A stretch of DNA of 64,000 bases. It comes from Mucor racemosus. Its lineage: Eukaryota > Mucoromycota > Mucoromycetes > Mucorales > Mucoraceae. Location of the stretch: contig JAPEHQ010000020.1 in the NCBI GenBank assembly GCA_027405735.1, positions 868,001-932,000 of the forward strand, read 5' to 3'. Below the pieces are notes generated by a model. It made no database searches, had not been told where the DNA came from, and saw only the letters and a program-made list of their open reading frames with translations. Numbering within the stretch: the stretch's first letter is position 1; each line of letters opens with the position of its first letter. A program made the position numbers and the translations under genes. Below, piece by piece: positions 23,241 to 36,627 of the stretch.

Positions 23241-25373
23241 GAAGGAAAAAAAAGATGCAATAGAATGTGTGTATTATATATCAAAGTTACCTAGAAGAAG
23301 CCACATTTATTCTTAGCTGCCTGCGTAATCTAATTAATAATAGGAAAATATGCAGAGGATAACACATTTGGACAACGAACACTTTCACTGAACGTTTAGC
23401 ACCCATATACATTTTCAGGTTATTTTTGAATTGAACATAAAATATAGGCGTATATAGTTTGTCACAATAACCCGAAAAATATCAACAATGACAGGTTAAA
23501 AACATGCATAGTAGTGATGCGGCCAACCATTCATAATGTTATAATGTTTTAGCAATTCTTCTACCTGAGTAAGGAATAAAGAAGCGTATAAATATGATAT
23601 ACGATATCCTTCAGCCTCCAGGTATTGTGCATGAATCAACTATATTCAGCTATATTTTTCAGAAACTCTGTATTATAAATGTAGTGCTTGAGTTGATATG
23701 TCATTTCTTTCAATGAAACTTATATTCCACCAACTGCATTGTGATTTTTGTACCTGAAATAAACTTTTCTGTGATTTGCCTCTCTTTTTTTCAACTATAA
23801 GTAATACTCTAAAGTAAAAAAAAAAGCTTGAAACTATCATTCGTCTTCAAAAACCTACAATTATATATATAATTATGATGCCGATTCTGGTTTTATATGC
23901 AAAAAAACGCCATTTCCACTCGATATTTAAAGGATTTAGTGTTCATAAAAAGGTCTAAATATTGATAGATTGATATTTAACTATATAAGCATAATACCAA
24001 AGCTTCAAAAGAAATTTTTATTTTGTATTTATCCGTGCCTTTTGCCACCAATTCGATATTTAATCCAACAAGGTATCATAAAAAATAATAATAAAATACC
24101 TATCCATAAACAGCTATTTAGCTCAATATTGCAACAATGATTATATCCTCCTTTGTGCTATAAAAGATCACATCACTCTAATTATTGATAAATTTAAACG
24201 GTATTATGTGCGCATGTTTCAATTAACCGTAACGGGATAAACTTTACTTACATAATTTGCACTTGTACCTGTTTATCAGAAAGTATACGTAACATATTCC
24301 TTATTTAAATGGTTTTCAAGGTAGAAACTCGAATTTCAAGTGTACAGCAATTGCAACTTTTTCTTTTTTTTTTTTTTTTTAAGGTTTTCTGAACATGTAA
24401 AACCAAATATTTTACCTTACCGAAAGTCCCCTGATTAAAAGGGTACTAAAAAACAAACTCACACCTAATAAACTGTATTTATAAAGCATTCTGTAAAGTT
24501 TAATTCCATTAGTCTAAAGCCATGTCATACATATAAATCCTAAAAAAATCACAGTTTCAATGTCCAAGATGTCACCCGAAAAACTGGATTCTGATACAGT
24601 AACATTTGCTCGGATATTTTGCATGCACAGAATATTCGGATGATATCCCGTTCGGTTATATTATCAATATCCCCCCCCCTTTTTTTTTTGTCTTGTCTAA
24701 ATGGCTAATTGAGGATATTATAATCTTATTTCTTTAATGCCCTTGCATTATCATGCATATTTGTGTAATTTCAAATTCATACAAACCAATCTTGTGCAGA
24801 ATATAAAATCTAATTTTAGGACTGATTGATCGACTATTTCAAGTGATAAGATGTCTGTTAATGAATCATGAAAAAAGGCGCCCGTTCATTTTGCGAAACC
24901 ACAGAGGGTTTCATAATTTTTATAAGTGATAAATATGAGTATTCAACGAATACTTTTAATTTCACACGTTTTTCATTTGAAAAAATGCTCTTTTTTTTGG
25001 AAATAAATAGAGCAAAATGAAAAAGTATTTAATCAAGTATAATGCTATGTAAATTCGTGTTTTAAAATTCTAAACAATTCAAACTGATGATATTTATCTG
25101 TCGTATTCTTTCATAAGGACTTTTTTCTCTTCAAAACTTGAATAAATCATGGTGATAATATCACTGCTGCTTCTGCTGCTGCCCTCGAAGGCTCAACTAA
25201 GACAAGATCGACAAAAAGAGACATGTAATTTATTGTTTCAACAGGGAAAAAAGATGAGAAAAATGGCATGTTGTTTTTTTCATGAAAGTTTTGATTGATT
25301 TATTTATCCCTCTTTTTTGTTTGGTTTCTTCTTTTTATACATCACATTTGAAAAGTTGATTTATATACAATAA
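23241..25373. other. Intergenic, nothing recognised
   Basis: AT-rich; includes a C9T10 run near 24669. The right end holds the promoter and 5' UTR of the SREBP-like gene. A Leu-rich stretch near 25148 has no supporting context. Confidence 0.5.
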
Positions 25374-25578
25374 ATGCTTCAACAAGATATAGCAGATTTA
25401 GATTTCGATACTTATTTCAATGTAACACCTAATCCAATGCATCCTCATCAGCAACAACATCAACCTCATTATGATCAAGCTATTCATCCTACACAACAAC
25501 TAAATATATCTAATAGGTTCAATACTCCTCTACCTGTTTCTCAGCACCAACAACAGCAATATTATTTGCCTCAAGATC

Positions 25579-25619
<41 letters not shown>

Positions 25620-27467
25620 CCATTTGAAATGTTTGATTGGTGTTTCAAGCAACAGCAACAGCAACAGCAACAGCAGCGCCCTCAAATACCAAATAATACT
25701 TCTGCTCATCATTGTGCTCCTGTTTCAACTCCAGGTGTCAACAATCAAACCGATTCGCCACGCTCTGATTATTTCTATTCCACACATCTACCACAGCATC
25801 AAACACAGACAAACTCAGTTCGAACATCAACCTCACCTCGGTTCCAAATGAAACAACAAATGGTGATTAAAGATGAAGTAATTGATTATAACAACAACAA
25901 CAATCACATGTCTCATAATGAGCAACACCATCCAGGAGTTACTGCTACTACTTTTCCCCCTATATTCAGTGCCGCTTCTATCGCAAATAACGCTACTGGT
26001 TTATCAACTCCAATGTCAGATACTATATTTCCTGGTACTCCAAAATCTCATACTTCTACTCATTCAACTGAATCGAATTCACCCCGTTCTACTTCTGAGC
26101 CAATTAATACCGTATCTCCTGCATTAGATATACCTCTATCACGTACCAGTGCATTTGCTGCAAATGATCCTTGGGGAAAAACAAATGATGACCAAGGTAA
26201 AATGATCTTTATATTTATAACCACACACGCATTTTTATTCAACAAGATTTCTATTTAGCTATTCCTAATTGTTCCAAAGAAAACTACCATGAAACTCGTC
26301 ATTGGAGAAAGACTAGGTGTAGTGATTCCATAAATAGCAACACTTCCAACATGGTCGCTGCTGCCGTTGCCGCCGTCGCCGCTCGTTCTACTCCTCGCAA
26401 TTCTTCTCGTGTAAAAACAGATCGTCAATTAAAAAATGTAGCTCATAATGCCATTGAGCGCCGTTATCGCAATAGCATTAATGATCGTATCCATGACTTA
26501 AAAAATGTCGTATCTGCACTTTATATGGCCAAGGTCTGGGAGAAAAAGAACTGTGGAAGTAGTAAAAGCAATACTAAAGAAGATCAAGACAAAGTAGCAG
26601 AATCCTCAGATGATGATAATGTAACAACATCAAAAAAAACTGATGAAATCGTTGACGGTGTTGAAGTAGCTAAAAAACTAAATAAAGCTACTATTCTTCA
26701 TAAAGCAACTGAATATATTCATCATCTCAAACATACCAACAAATTAGCAGAACGTGAAAATCAAGTACTTCAACAAATCTTGGCTCAAATGCCTGGTGGT
26801 GCAAAAGTTTTAGCTCATTTTCAAGTACAAAAACTAGATTTTCAACAAGCTGAGCAACAACGATTATTAACTAAACGCAAAGAATTAATGGAACGTGAAA
26901 GAGCTGAACGAAAAGCAATGTTACGTGAAAGAGCTGCTCAAAGAGCTGCTTTAGCTGAATTATTACCAAAACCAGAACGTAGACCTTATCGCAGAAGAGC
27001 TAAAAAGAATGAAATTGCTGATGATAGCGAGAATAAATCAATCAAATATGATACAGAACAACCTCAAAAAGCTGTTGGCAGCAACGAAGCTGAATCCAAT
27101 CATACAACGTCAACCGAAAATAATGGACATAATAAAGCATTTATGGCCGTATTTCTATGTTTAGCTATTGTATCTCCTCTATCATTTGAAAATACAGCTG
27201 CAAAACCGTACCATGGAGATCGTGCTATATCTAAGCAACAACAAATCTTAATTAGATCTCTTCCTTCATCCACTACACCACTGAGTTCATTTGAATATTG
27301 GTAAGCCATGACAAAAAAAAAATTGTTTTTCTAAGAGTTTTCAAATAATTAATCATGACAATTTTTATAGTTTTTGGGTAAAGATTGCATTAATCATGCT
27401 GTTTATCACTTTCTTTTTGCGCCATTACGTCTTTTCAAGATTTGCCTTGAAAAAAGAGTACCCATAA
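25374..27467 (+). CDS. SREBP-type bHLH membrane-bound transcription factor, 653 aa
   Basis: Exons 25374-26196, 26259-27300 and 27371-27467. The N-terminal 270 residues are Gln/Pro/Ser-rich, with poly-Gln runs encoded by CAA/CAG repeats. The bHLH basic region HNAIERRYRNSIN (residues 337-349) has Tyr344, the SREBP-specific residue that allows sterol-response-element binding. The loop is long and acidic, and helix 2 runs into a coiled coil. Two membrane segments follow, at about 569-584 (MAVFLCLAIVSPLSF) and 624-638 (after splicing: WVKIALIMLFITFFL). Between them is a short lumenal loop with IRSLPSS, reminiscent of a site-1 protease site. Only about 15 residues follow the second segment, so the usual C-terminal regulatory (SCAP-binding) domain is absent. 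Likely role: sterol or hypoxia response after membrane release. Confidence 0.9.
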
Positions 27468-27989
27468 ATATACAAAATATATACCCCAACACTTTTTTAT
27501 ATTTTGCATCGCAATAAAAATATTTGTGTTTTGACAAATCTTAAGCTTTTCTTTTTTTTTTTTTTTTTTTTTTTTGTAAAAGTAACCGAATTTTCAAAAA
27601 TTAAAATATAAGCAGAAACTAACATATGAGCAAAAATTAAATAAAAAAGATATAGATGAAACCAACAACAAAGGAGAATGAATATAGAGAAATATGGAAA
27701 AGAAAAAAAGAATAGTGCATTGTATCAAATTCACTACATGTAAAAAAACATCGCATTTGGTTTTATTACACTCTATAAACAGCGAACCATATTGATGCTG
27801 ATTGAGTTCTGAAAAAGATATGTTCCGTTAGTTAAAGTGATCTTTGATATTTATCTGTAAACGCTTGCTCGAGCAAAATTTGAATTCACTTTTCATTAGT
27901 GTTGCTGTCGATCCAGGTTCTGCCTGTCAAATTTACTAGTACAGGCTCGGCTTGAGAATATCCCTACCTTTAAGACACTGATAAACAAG
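27468..27989. other. 3' flank of the SREBP-like gene
   Basis: Contains AATAAA near 27513 and a poly-T run near 27550-27575. No gene seen. Confidence 0.5.
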
Positions 27990-28326
27990 CATGGATTAAT
28001 CGCATCATTCTATCTATTCCTAAATTTATTCTATATCTCACAAAAGACTCAAAACCATGTAAATTCACTGATTTTTTCTTTAAAACCAGGTCTCACTTTT
28101 CATCCTTATTCTACTTTTTTTTTCACTAAATAATACAAGAAAAAAAATCATATGCCAATGTACCTGAGATATTCAGCTTTAATCCAAAAATAAATATACA
28201 AAAGTATCTTATTTTTTGCGGTTGGTATAAATTTTTCAGTGCTAATGTTTCAGATTTTTAAAACTACTGTATTTCACTGCTAAAAATTAAATATTTTGAG
28301 GCTTTATATCTCTGCAAAAAATTAAG
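27990..28326 (+). repeat. Repeat R1, copy B, left part
   Basis: Matches R1 copy A at about 21920-22235 (CTATTCCTAAATTTATT, CAATGTACCTGAGA). Homology stops abruptly after CAAAAAATTAAG at 28326 and resumes near 29625. Confidence 0.8.
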
Positions 28327-29624
28327 AAGCAATATATGATCTATCAGAATTACAACATTCGATACATAGAAGATCTCCGACAAATCTAGCAGATCTTAAC
28401 TATCCAGTAACTGGTTCCTGTCACCCAGGAACTAATAATGAAACACAACTTATATATAGCAATATTACCACTGAGACATAACATGTTATATTTATACACA
28501 TTAATAACAATATCTATTGTCATATCTAATGGATAGAGATCCATTAGATCTTATCACACAGTTCCAATAATTATATAAACCCATTTCAGTGGAATTACAT
28601 ACTAAAAACGCTTGATAAAAATAAAACAACCTAAATTCCAAGTGTCGCTCATAAAATATGATGCCACTTGAAATGTGAACAACGATAATAAACAAACGCT
28701 TCAATTGAACACAATAACAAACGCATGCTAAAAATATGAAATACCCTTTTTGAACCATACATGTCGTGTAGATGATAGCACCCTTGATCACGGCGCAATC
28801 AATTACACAAATGACATATATATCAAAACAGGATTCTATCCAAATCAATAATGATAATAAACAAAGATATCAATTTAGTCAACTACTCATCTATATCGAA
28901 GTTGCACTATCAATGTAAATAAGATTCAAGCATATAAAAAACTACCCCTTAAAAATCAAGGTTACATAAAATAGATATAACAGAAATAAACAAAACAACC
29001 ATTTCCCAAAAGGTCGATATTGTCACACTTGACATACAACCCCTTATGGTCAATGCTCTACACAATTTACCCCTTAAAATATCAAATCAATAACAATGTA
29101 CTCAGAACTGGAAGATTACTAAATATACATCCATTCAAGTCTGATGGTATCCAAGTTCTCCAAATCACTATAAATACCCTCATGCTTTTCAATTATTTTA
29201 ACTCTTCAGAAATCTTTTGTAATAAAAACTTTAGCTGATTACAATTGTATTTTACTGCTTTTATTTTTATACTTTTTTTATTTTAGTAAATAACATCGTA
29301 ATTTACTGCACCCATATTTAATTCATTCTAATAAACGGTACTTTTTACATTAATTTTAATTTACAAAGTCTCGATAAATCAATATATTAGCAACGTTTTG
29401 AGAGTTTATAGATACATACAATCTTATTTATAGAAAGAATAATAACAAAGACTAGTAACATTTATCATGGAAAACGTAGGATTTATTGCTAGAAAAACTA
29501 ATGGTCAAAGAAAGAACCAAAAGCTTCTAGGTCTTGGTTTAAAAGATTATTTATAAGGATTACATTTCAATATAAGTTAGAAATGGAATTGGCTTCAAAA
29601 TTGGCCATTTAATATCCTCGAAAA
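28327..29624. mobile_element. About 1.3 kb insertion splitting repeat R1 copy B
   Basis: Sequence absent from R1 copies A and C at the same point. It has no credible protein frame. A TATAAATAC (about 29170) and a TAATAAAAAC (about 29220) recall the promoter and poly-A signals of an LTR. I found no terminal repeats or target duplication, and a few bases of R1 are missing at the junction. Identity is unknown. Confidence 0.4.
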
Positions 29625-30770
29625 CCGACACTTTTAGTGATAAAACTCATTTGTTTTGAAGTGTTCTATACTGTATTTTAGTGTGAAAAAATTCTGGCCA
29701 CTTTTTTTTTTACCTTTATACAGTATTGTAAAATATTGGTTAAATTGAGCAGTAGTTTTTTTACATTGATACCATCAACCTCGTTAAGCTCTCTCGGATT
29801 TAATTTAATTTTTTTCAAAATATTGATTTTTCGTAGAGATATCCTCAAAAATGTGCACAAAGAAACACTCGTTTCTCGCTTCAATTTTTCCCCTGCAAAC
29901 CCTCATCCCAAATTCTGAATTTAAAACAAAATTGGACTAGGATTTCACAAACAACGCATCGTATTACGGTTAACCGAGTTTGACTGCTTTAACGGGCCGT
30001 TTTTTATGCAAACTCGAATGAGGGTATTCGAGTTTCTTCTTTTCTTTTTTTGTTAGCTAAGCTCGAAAACAGGATTGAAAAAATACTTCAAGTTGTGAAA
30101 CTGTCAAATATGCTATTATCGATTCATAATCCCATATTAACTTGACAAGGTTGCTATTAACAGCCTCCTTAAGGCAAACCAATACTTGCTCCCACCCCGT
30201 TTTTTATCTGGGTTACAAAAGAACGGGCCGTTTTCCAACTCGAATCGAATGGCCGTTTCCGTTAAAACTCGATTCAAACTCGAATCGAAGCCCATTCCTA
30301 AATTGGACAGAAACCTCATTTTTTCTATGAAAAATGCAGTTAAAAGATTCATTGAGATCTCAATCGATAGATATTTTGTTGCACATATGCTCCATTACTT
30401 AAATTTAAAATATGGTTATAGAAAATGACCTGTATCTTCAAAAAACCTTCAAAATTCCAATTGCATTTTACGGAAAATTTAATATAAAACATTTGTCTTA
30501 ATTTTATTTAGCTAGATGCAGAATATAAAACTGTACAAAAACTATTGAATACACTAAGTCTACTTAATTTGAAATTCATTAGTTAATAAGCGATTTTGTT
30601 TTTTGAGTCATTTTTCTATCGATTTGAAAAATCGATTTTGGAACTCAGTTATCAAAAGGTTTATGCTATAATGTAAACTATTATTTTGATCATCTCGACA
30701 AAACACCAATATTTTCTGCTGAAACAAAAACTACAGAGTAGCTTTCAATTGAATCTATCTTTAGAATAAA
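29625..30770 (+). repeat. Repeat R1, copy B, right part
   Basis: Matches R1 copy A from about 22255 to 23050, with a hAT-like MITE inserted at 29938-30300. The R1 minus-strand frame is at 29678-29884, interrupted relative to copy C. Confidence 0.8.
29938..30300. mobile_element. hAT-like MITE, 363 bp, with 8-bp target duplication
   Basis: AATTGGAC is present directly before (29930-29937) and after (30301-30308) the element, and R1 copies A and C carry only one version of this site. The element starts TAGGATTTCAC and ends GCCCATTCCTA, that is TAGGAATGGGC on the other strand. It has subterminal TCGAATCGAATGG-type motifs and two AACGGGCCGTT palindromes. An 8-bp duplication with TAGG-type ends and such subterminal repeats fits hAT. 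It has no coding capacity. Confidence 0.75.
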
Positions 30771-31184
30771 AATAATTGACGCCTCAACTTGGCTCGTAAT
30801 TTGTTACAATCAATTTTAGGTTAGTTTTATGTCACTGTTAGCTCAATCTACTTGTGTTCTGGTATTAACCCTTAATTGTAATACTGATATTAATAGACAT
30901 ATAAGGAAGGCACGTTAATTTTTATATTTGATAGAAATCGACTCAATATTGGGTGAAAGACTTTGAAACCGTTATGAAAGCCAACTAAAACCTACGTTTT
31001 ATATCCGTAGAAAATAGACAATGAAAACATTTTCTCTGTGAATTTCGGTCTCAAGAACTTCCGACTTATATGAGAGTAAAAAGAGAACATTCGCATGATG
31101 GAGTGTCAACATAATATAAAGCTTATCAATTAATCATATACACTTTATGAACAATATTTCGCGTTTATTCATATTTTAAAAATG
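30771..31184. other. 3' flank of the FANCD2 gene
   Basis: AT-rich; no feature seen apart from the likely FANCD2 3' UTR near 31140-31184. Confidence 0.5.
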
Positions 31185-34100
31185 CTATTTACGACTAAAA
31201 TTGAAAGTTCGATCATTCTTTTTAACTGGACCACGCTTTTGAAGGCCACTAACAGGTTGTCGTTTCTTTTTAACCGGCTGTGGTTTTGGTGAAGGAGAAC
31301 GAGGCGTCTCTTCCTCTTCATCTTCATCATCATCATCATCATCGGATTGAGTCTCTAAATTAAAATCAATGATAACTCCCTCCTCTACCTCTTGATCTTC
31401 CTCCTCTTCCTCTTGGCCATTATCATCACCATCATCATCATCTTTCACTTCTACTTCATCTTGGATTATATGTTTCCTGGCTCGTTTTCTTTTCAGTTTT
31501 GACACTGAAGATTGGTTTTCGTCTTCCTCCTCCTCCTCCTCCTCCTCCTCTTCGCCTTCTTCTTCCTCATCGTCTGAAGATGGTACAACGCTTGTAGTAC
31601 GATATGAAACATTACTATTTTTGTTTGGTTTCTGGGTTTTCGAGGGTTGGTTTCTTTTGCGTTTAGATGGTGTTTTAGCTGGATTCTTTGCTTTTTTGGG
31701 CTTTTGTTCCTGCACACGTTCTTCTTCTTGTTCTTCTTCTTCTTCTTCTTCAACCGCCTCCAATTGCATATTTTCATCTTCAATTTCATCTTCCTCTTCT
31801 GATGATGTTTCTTGATCTTTTGGAATCTAAATAAACTAAATAAGTTTCAAATTGTTATTATTCAGTGCATGGTTCTTTTTACCTGAGATGACACTTCTGC
31901 ACCTCGGATATCTCTATGTTTCAATGCACCTAAGATTAGATAGAATTAGCTTTTGGCGGTACTTCCGACAAAAAAAAAAAAAAAAAAGCTTTACCCATAA
32001 AGAATGCAGATTGTGGTATACGATTTTCGATAAGCAACATCTTTACTTGATAAATGACAATTTCCAATGCCTTTTTCAATGGTGGTACATATGCACTTTG
32101 TGATACATCTTTTAATACTTTGACATGGGAACAGATAATCTATATATATATATATAACCGATTTAGTATATTGTATCAAATAAACATCCTTCCAAAACTT
32201 GCCTGAAGCATACGAGTACTCGACTGAAAATCTTTAAAAATGCCAGTAATACTATGAGAATGTTCCTTGAATACATTTGTGAAATAAGGAATTGAATGCT
32301 TTGTAAATTGATCGATAAATGTACGTCCAGCTTTCAACAATACACCCATCAAAACTCTGTTTTCTTTGGTTTTAACGTAATTTGTGATCCGCTCAAATAT
32401 TTTGACAATATGTGCAGTTTGCATCAAGACAATTTCAGCATCTTGGTCTGTATCTTTGAGTAAATCAAATGCTTTTACGGTTTGATTAAAGATAGCCTAC
32501 ATGTGGAAATGTCAGTACACTAACACGAGTCATTCTCACACAAAAAATACAAACCTGATAATGTTGATTGATAGTATCCGACTTTAATAATGGATATTTA
32601 TCTAATGCACCTTGAGATTCATATTGAGGTAAAACGGTATTAACAAATTCTGACAATAATGTCAATGACTCTTGACTCTTTTCAATAGATTCTTCAAACA
32701 AGAACGGGATTTCCTTTTGAATGTCTCTCCAGTCAAACCAATCTGTAGAAACAATTTGATTCACTACCTTTAAAGCATATTTCTTATCAATATCCTTAAA
32801 TAATGTCATGAAACGTAGTAATATCTTGTACAACAATACAGCTGTGGTCGCTTTGGGTATGCCGACGATATAGTTGGATAAATACTCGAATGCTTGTTGT
32901 GGATCTTTTTGAGATACCCTTTGCGCAATAATGGCAATGGTTTCTTTAAGGATGTCTATGTTATCTGCAATTTCAATATCTGGCCATGAAACTAGTTTAT
33001 ATATAATCTCGAAAATCCTTGTTATACACTCTACGAGTTTCTCTGATCCCTAATTTTTAAAACAAGTTAAACATTGGAAAATACTTCTTATTAAATACAA
33101 TTGCTTTACCTCAATGTGTCCAGGTTCCATATCCTAAATTAGGTTAAAACGGTTCATTCTAGTCAGTAAATTTATGTTAAAATATATATATATATATATA
33201 ATGATTTACCCTTTCTTGTAAATCGGCATAAAGATTCTCCAATGTTTGAAGAATAACTGGTAAATACACCAAAACCTTCTTCATTAATGTTCGTGAATCT
33301 ATTCTAGCCAACATGGCGAAATTAGATGTTTGTTGCTGTTGTTTATCCACTTTTTTCTTGCCAAAGAATACAGCAGGTGGTGGTGAAACTTTGATATCTA
33401 ATTTTTGTTCAATATCTTGCAAAATGTAATCAATTTCTTTGAGCGTTAATTTCCCGTCTTCATCTTCTAGTTGTTCACTGTATTTTAACAATTCTAATAC
33501 ATCTACATCAAATGCTCTGGTATATAATCTTAACTCTTGAATAGAATTGATCTTGGTGTTTGAATGAGATTTAGAGTTATTGTTGGTGGAATTGCTGGTT
33601 TTTGGTTTAGGATGTGATTGACTTTCTTCGACAGTAGACTGGCTTGCATTATCACCAATTGATAATGCTGCTGTTGTGCGCTTCATGGTGTCCATTGAAT
33701 TGTTGCTAGTGTGAAATTCTAAAGGAGCGTAGTTTGGTACTTGGCTCATCAATTGTTCTAAAAGCGATTCCATCAAAAGGATATTTCGTAATCGAGTAAT
33801 CAATCGACTTTGATGATTATCTTCCTCAGTAATAAACATGAACGCATTAAGTAACTCTTTGAACCAATTGATTGTATAAAACAACATGTCGCATGCATAT
33901 TCAATTTCATCTACTGATAAATCATCTAGGTTTGCACCATCAAATAAAACCACACTACAACCAAACAAGGCATCGACTTCTACAAGACTTCCATTATTGA
34001 GTTTCTTTTCGCAACTTTGAAGTAGATGAAAAATGGAGCACATTGGAACTACTTGAGCCTTTTTTCTACGGATATCTAGATTATTGTACATCAATTCAAA

Positions 34101-36383
34101 GATTTTGACAGTAATTTCGCTCTATATAAAGTTATAAAACAATGAATATTTACAATAAAATGCGTGCATGTATGGATACCACTTACATCGTCTAATTCCA
34201 TTTGTCGATCTGGTTCTAGTTTCAGGTATCCATTGTTCTTTGATTCCTCGATATAAGCATCAGCATCTACTGTGGTAGAAACATAAAATTCAGTAAAATC
34301 TGAAGTCATGTTCTCCTTGACCCATAGTTCCAATCTTTGATCGATATCTTCTTCTAAAATCATGTGAGCCAATTCGTCGTATATAAGAGTAATACATTTG
34401 GGGTATTCTTTTGAGCTTTGGAGCGCAAAATCCAATAGACCGGTTGCTTTCTGTAATAAAGGATGTCTTTCAGCAGTTTGAGCTAATGCAGCACGATTTA
34501 CTTGTGTACTAGAGGACCCCCCTGCCTCGGAATGTTGATTTTCAAAAGCATTGCATAACTTTTTAGATCCAAGAACTTTGACGGCAGATAAGCTTGCAAT
34601 GATACCAATACATTTGTACTTTTCTCTTGGATTTGACAATTGCTTTCGTATAATGGTTTGTATTTCAGACCAAAGATTACCAGAACCATCAGCATCACTA
34701 CCCGTCTATATACACTAGATTAATATCATATTTATAATAGACATATACACACCGTACCGTTAATGCCAATAAACTGAATATATCAAACAATGTACGGATT
34801 TGAAATTCATTTAAATTGTCCAAATAATCAAGAATGCCTTTTACAAATACACTGTAAACTACAACACTAGAAACATCGGCTTTGACCAGCTCTAACAACA
34901 CATTCAATGCAACATTCATTTCCACTTCCACACCACTACCAATATGTGTAACAAGTGCACCAATGATTTCCTGTCTATAATAAGCATCTGTGGACTTAAA
35001 TGCATTGATATACATGATACTAGCACAAGGTGATAATGTATTGTTTTGTTGACTAGCTCTTAATAAACTCTCTGCCAAAGACAAGATTGTACTCCAATAT
35101 CCAGCTAACCCATCTGGATGATTACGAATAGTCTCTTGAACCAAAGATCCCGTAATAAATCCATTCATAATCTTCTTTTTTATCACATTTTCTACTTTTT
35201 TCTTCATGGATGTCATTGAATACAAAATAATTAATACCATCATATCAATCAATTTATGATCTCGTTTTATGTCTAATGCAATGATGGATTTGTACCATGA
35301 ATCACACACAAATTTATGAAATTGCAAGCCCAATTTTATAGATTCCAATATCAATGCTTCGGGTGCTACTCCTGCCTGTTTCTGTTGCGTTTCTTGTGGT
35401 TGTTGTCTATTTGGTGTACCAAAAGATCGAAAATTTAACTTTTGTCGAATTCCATATACAACTTGATCTATTGTGGTTGGTGTTACAGTTTGTAGCATGA
35501 ATTTAATAATCACTGCTAAATCATCTAAATCTGCTGATTCTAATCGATCCAATACTGTTTCTCTTACGTCTTCTAAGCTTTCTGAATGTAATGTCAAATT
35601 GGAAAGTGCATCAAGAATAGGTACAGTGAGATCGCCATTCTCGTTCATGAGTTCTTTTAGGAATACCACAATAGGCTTATGTTCCGAGTCATTGACAATA
35701 TCAGGTAAGGATGTAATCATTTCATGCTGAATAATGGATGGTGTGATTTGAATAATCTCGATTAACTTGCCTGTTAATAATTCAGGTTGTGCAATGTAAT
35801 CCAACCAACGCAATTGATGTAAAATTAGACGAGCAGTACAAGAACTCGAATTGCTACAGGATGGGGAAACGGATCAATATCTCTAATTCTTGGGCATACA
35901 ACAAGCACTCACTCATTCTCTAATTCATCATAAAATTCTGGAAGTCTTTCTAATAAATATGTAATCAAATCTGGCTGAATTGAATCAATTGCCAACAGTG
36001 CTTTGAACAGACTTTCTGAACTTGATGTGCTATATTTACATAATGAAATGTTTAGTGTGTCCTCATTTTACAACAAATCAGATAAAACAAACATACCGAC
36101 TATTTCGTTGTACAACATTTTCATCGACTTGGGAGGGCAATAGAAACTTTCTAAATTCTAAAGGATCCTCGGTATAATCTTGAATATTCTTAATGAATGT
36201 CTCAGGTGCTTGAGGTTGAGCTCTCAATTGGCTTGCAAGCTTTCTCCTGAATAAAACAGGTTCGACAGCTATTACTAAACGTTAGATATTGCCTCGTTTT
36301 TAATTGATTAATCAACTACCAAACAAAATTCCTTCTGATTCTACTGAGCAACCTGATTCTCGAAGTAAATCTACTAATGACAT
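31185..36383 (-). CDS. FANCD2: FANCD2 homologue, 1510 aa, 12 exons
   Basis: Exons 36383-36320, 36274-36097, 36029-35913, 35853-34758, 34705-34187, 34121-33210, 33133-33110, 33049-32555, 32496-32203, 32139-31995, 31929-31883 and 31826-31185. The frame is continuous. Colinear matches to animal FANCD2 include LTVPILDALSNL, GALVTHIGSG, FVKGILDYLDNL, NWFKELLNAF and VPPLKKALEIVIYQVK. Lys506 in the motif IIRKQLS corresponds to the mono-ubiquitinated Lys561 of human FANCD2. The last 200 residues are very acidic with basic clusters (likely nuclear signals), as in other FANCD2 tails. FANCD2 with FANCI clamps DNA at interstrand crosslinks and stalled forks. Exon 7 is only 24 nt, and the intron after exon 9 uses a GC donor (GCAAGT). 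Confidence 0.95.
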
Positions 36384-36627
36384 GTTGTAAAAAAAAGGGG
36401 AGAGAAAAAGAAACTATCTGCACTTCTTTAACTGCTACTGCGTAAAGTTTAGTGCTACATATACGCGGTTTAGACAACTTTCCCGACTCGCGTATCGGTG
36501 CATCAAATCAAATGTTGTAACTCGTTTTTGCAAACACGAACAAACTACTTGAAGATCGCGCGCTTCCTCTCACTCTCTTTCTCTCTCTCTCTCTCTCCAC
36601 TCTTTTGAGAATTTACATATCAACATT
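36384..36627. promoter_or_regulatory. Divergent promoter: FANCD2 and dehydratase
   Basis: Only 244 bp separate the two start codons. The region has GC-richer patches (ATCGCGCGC near 36556; TTTCCCGACTCGCG near 36479, partly E2F-like) and a CT microsatellite at about 36567-36598. Confidence 0.55.

Noticed and set aside
24665..24690. C9T10 homopolymer pair
   Set aside because: Simple sequence only; no gene or structural role visible.
25148..25240. Leu-rich stretch resembling a signal peptide upstream of the SREBP-like gene
   Set aside because: Produced by a short CTG/CTT run; no following protein, and it lies in the presumed 5' UTR.
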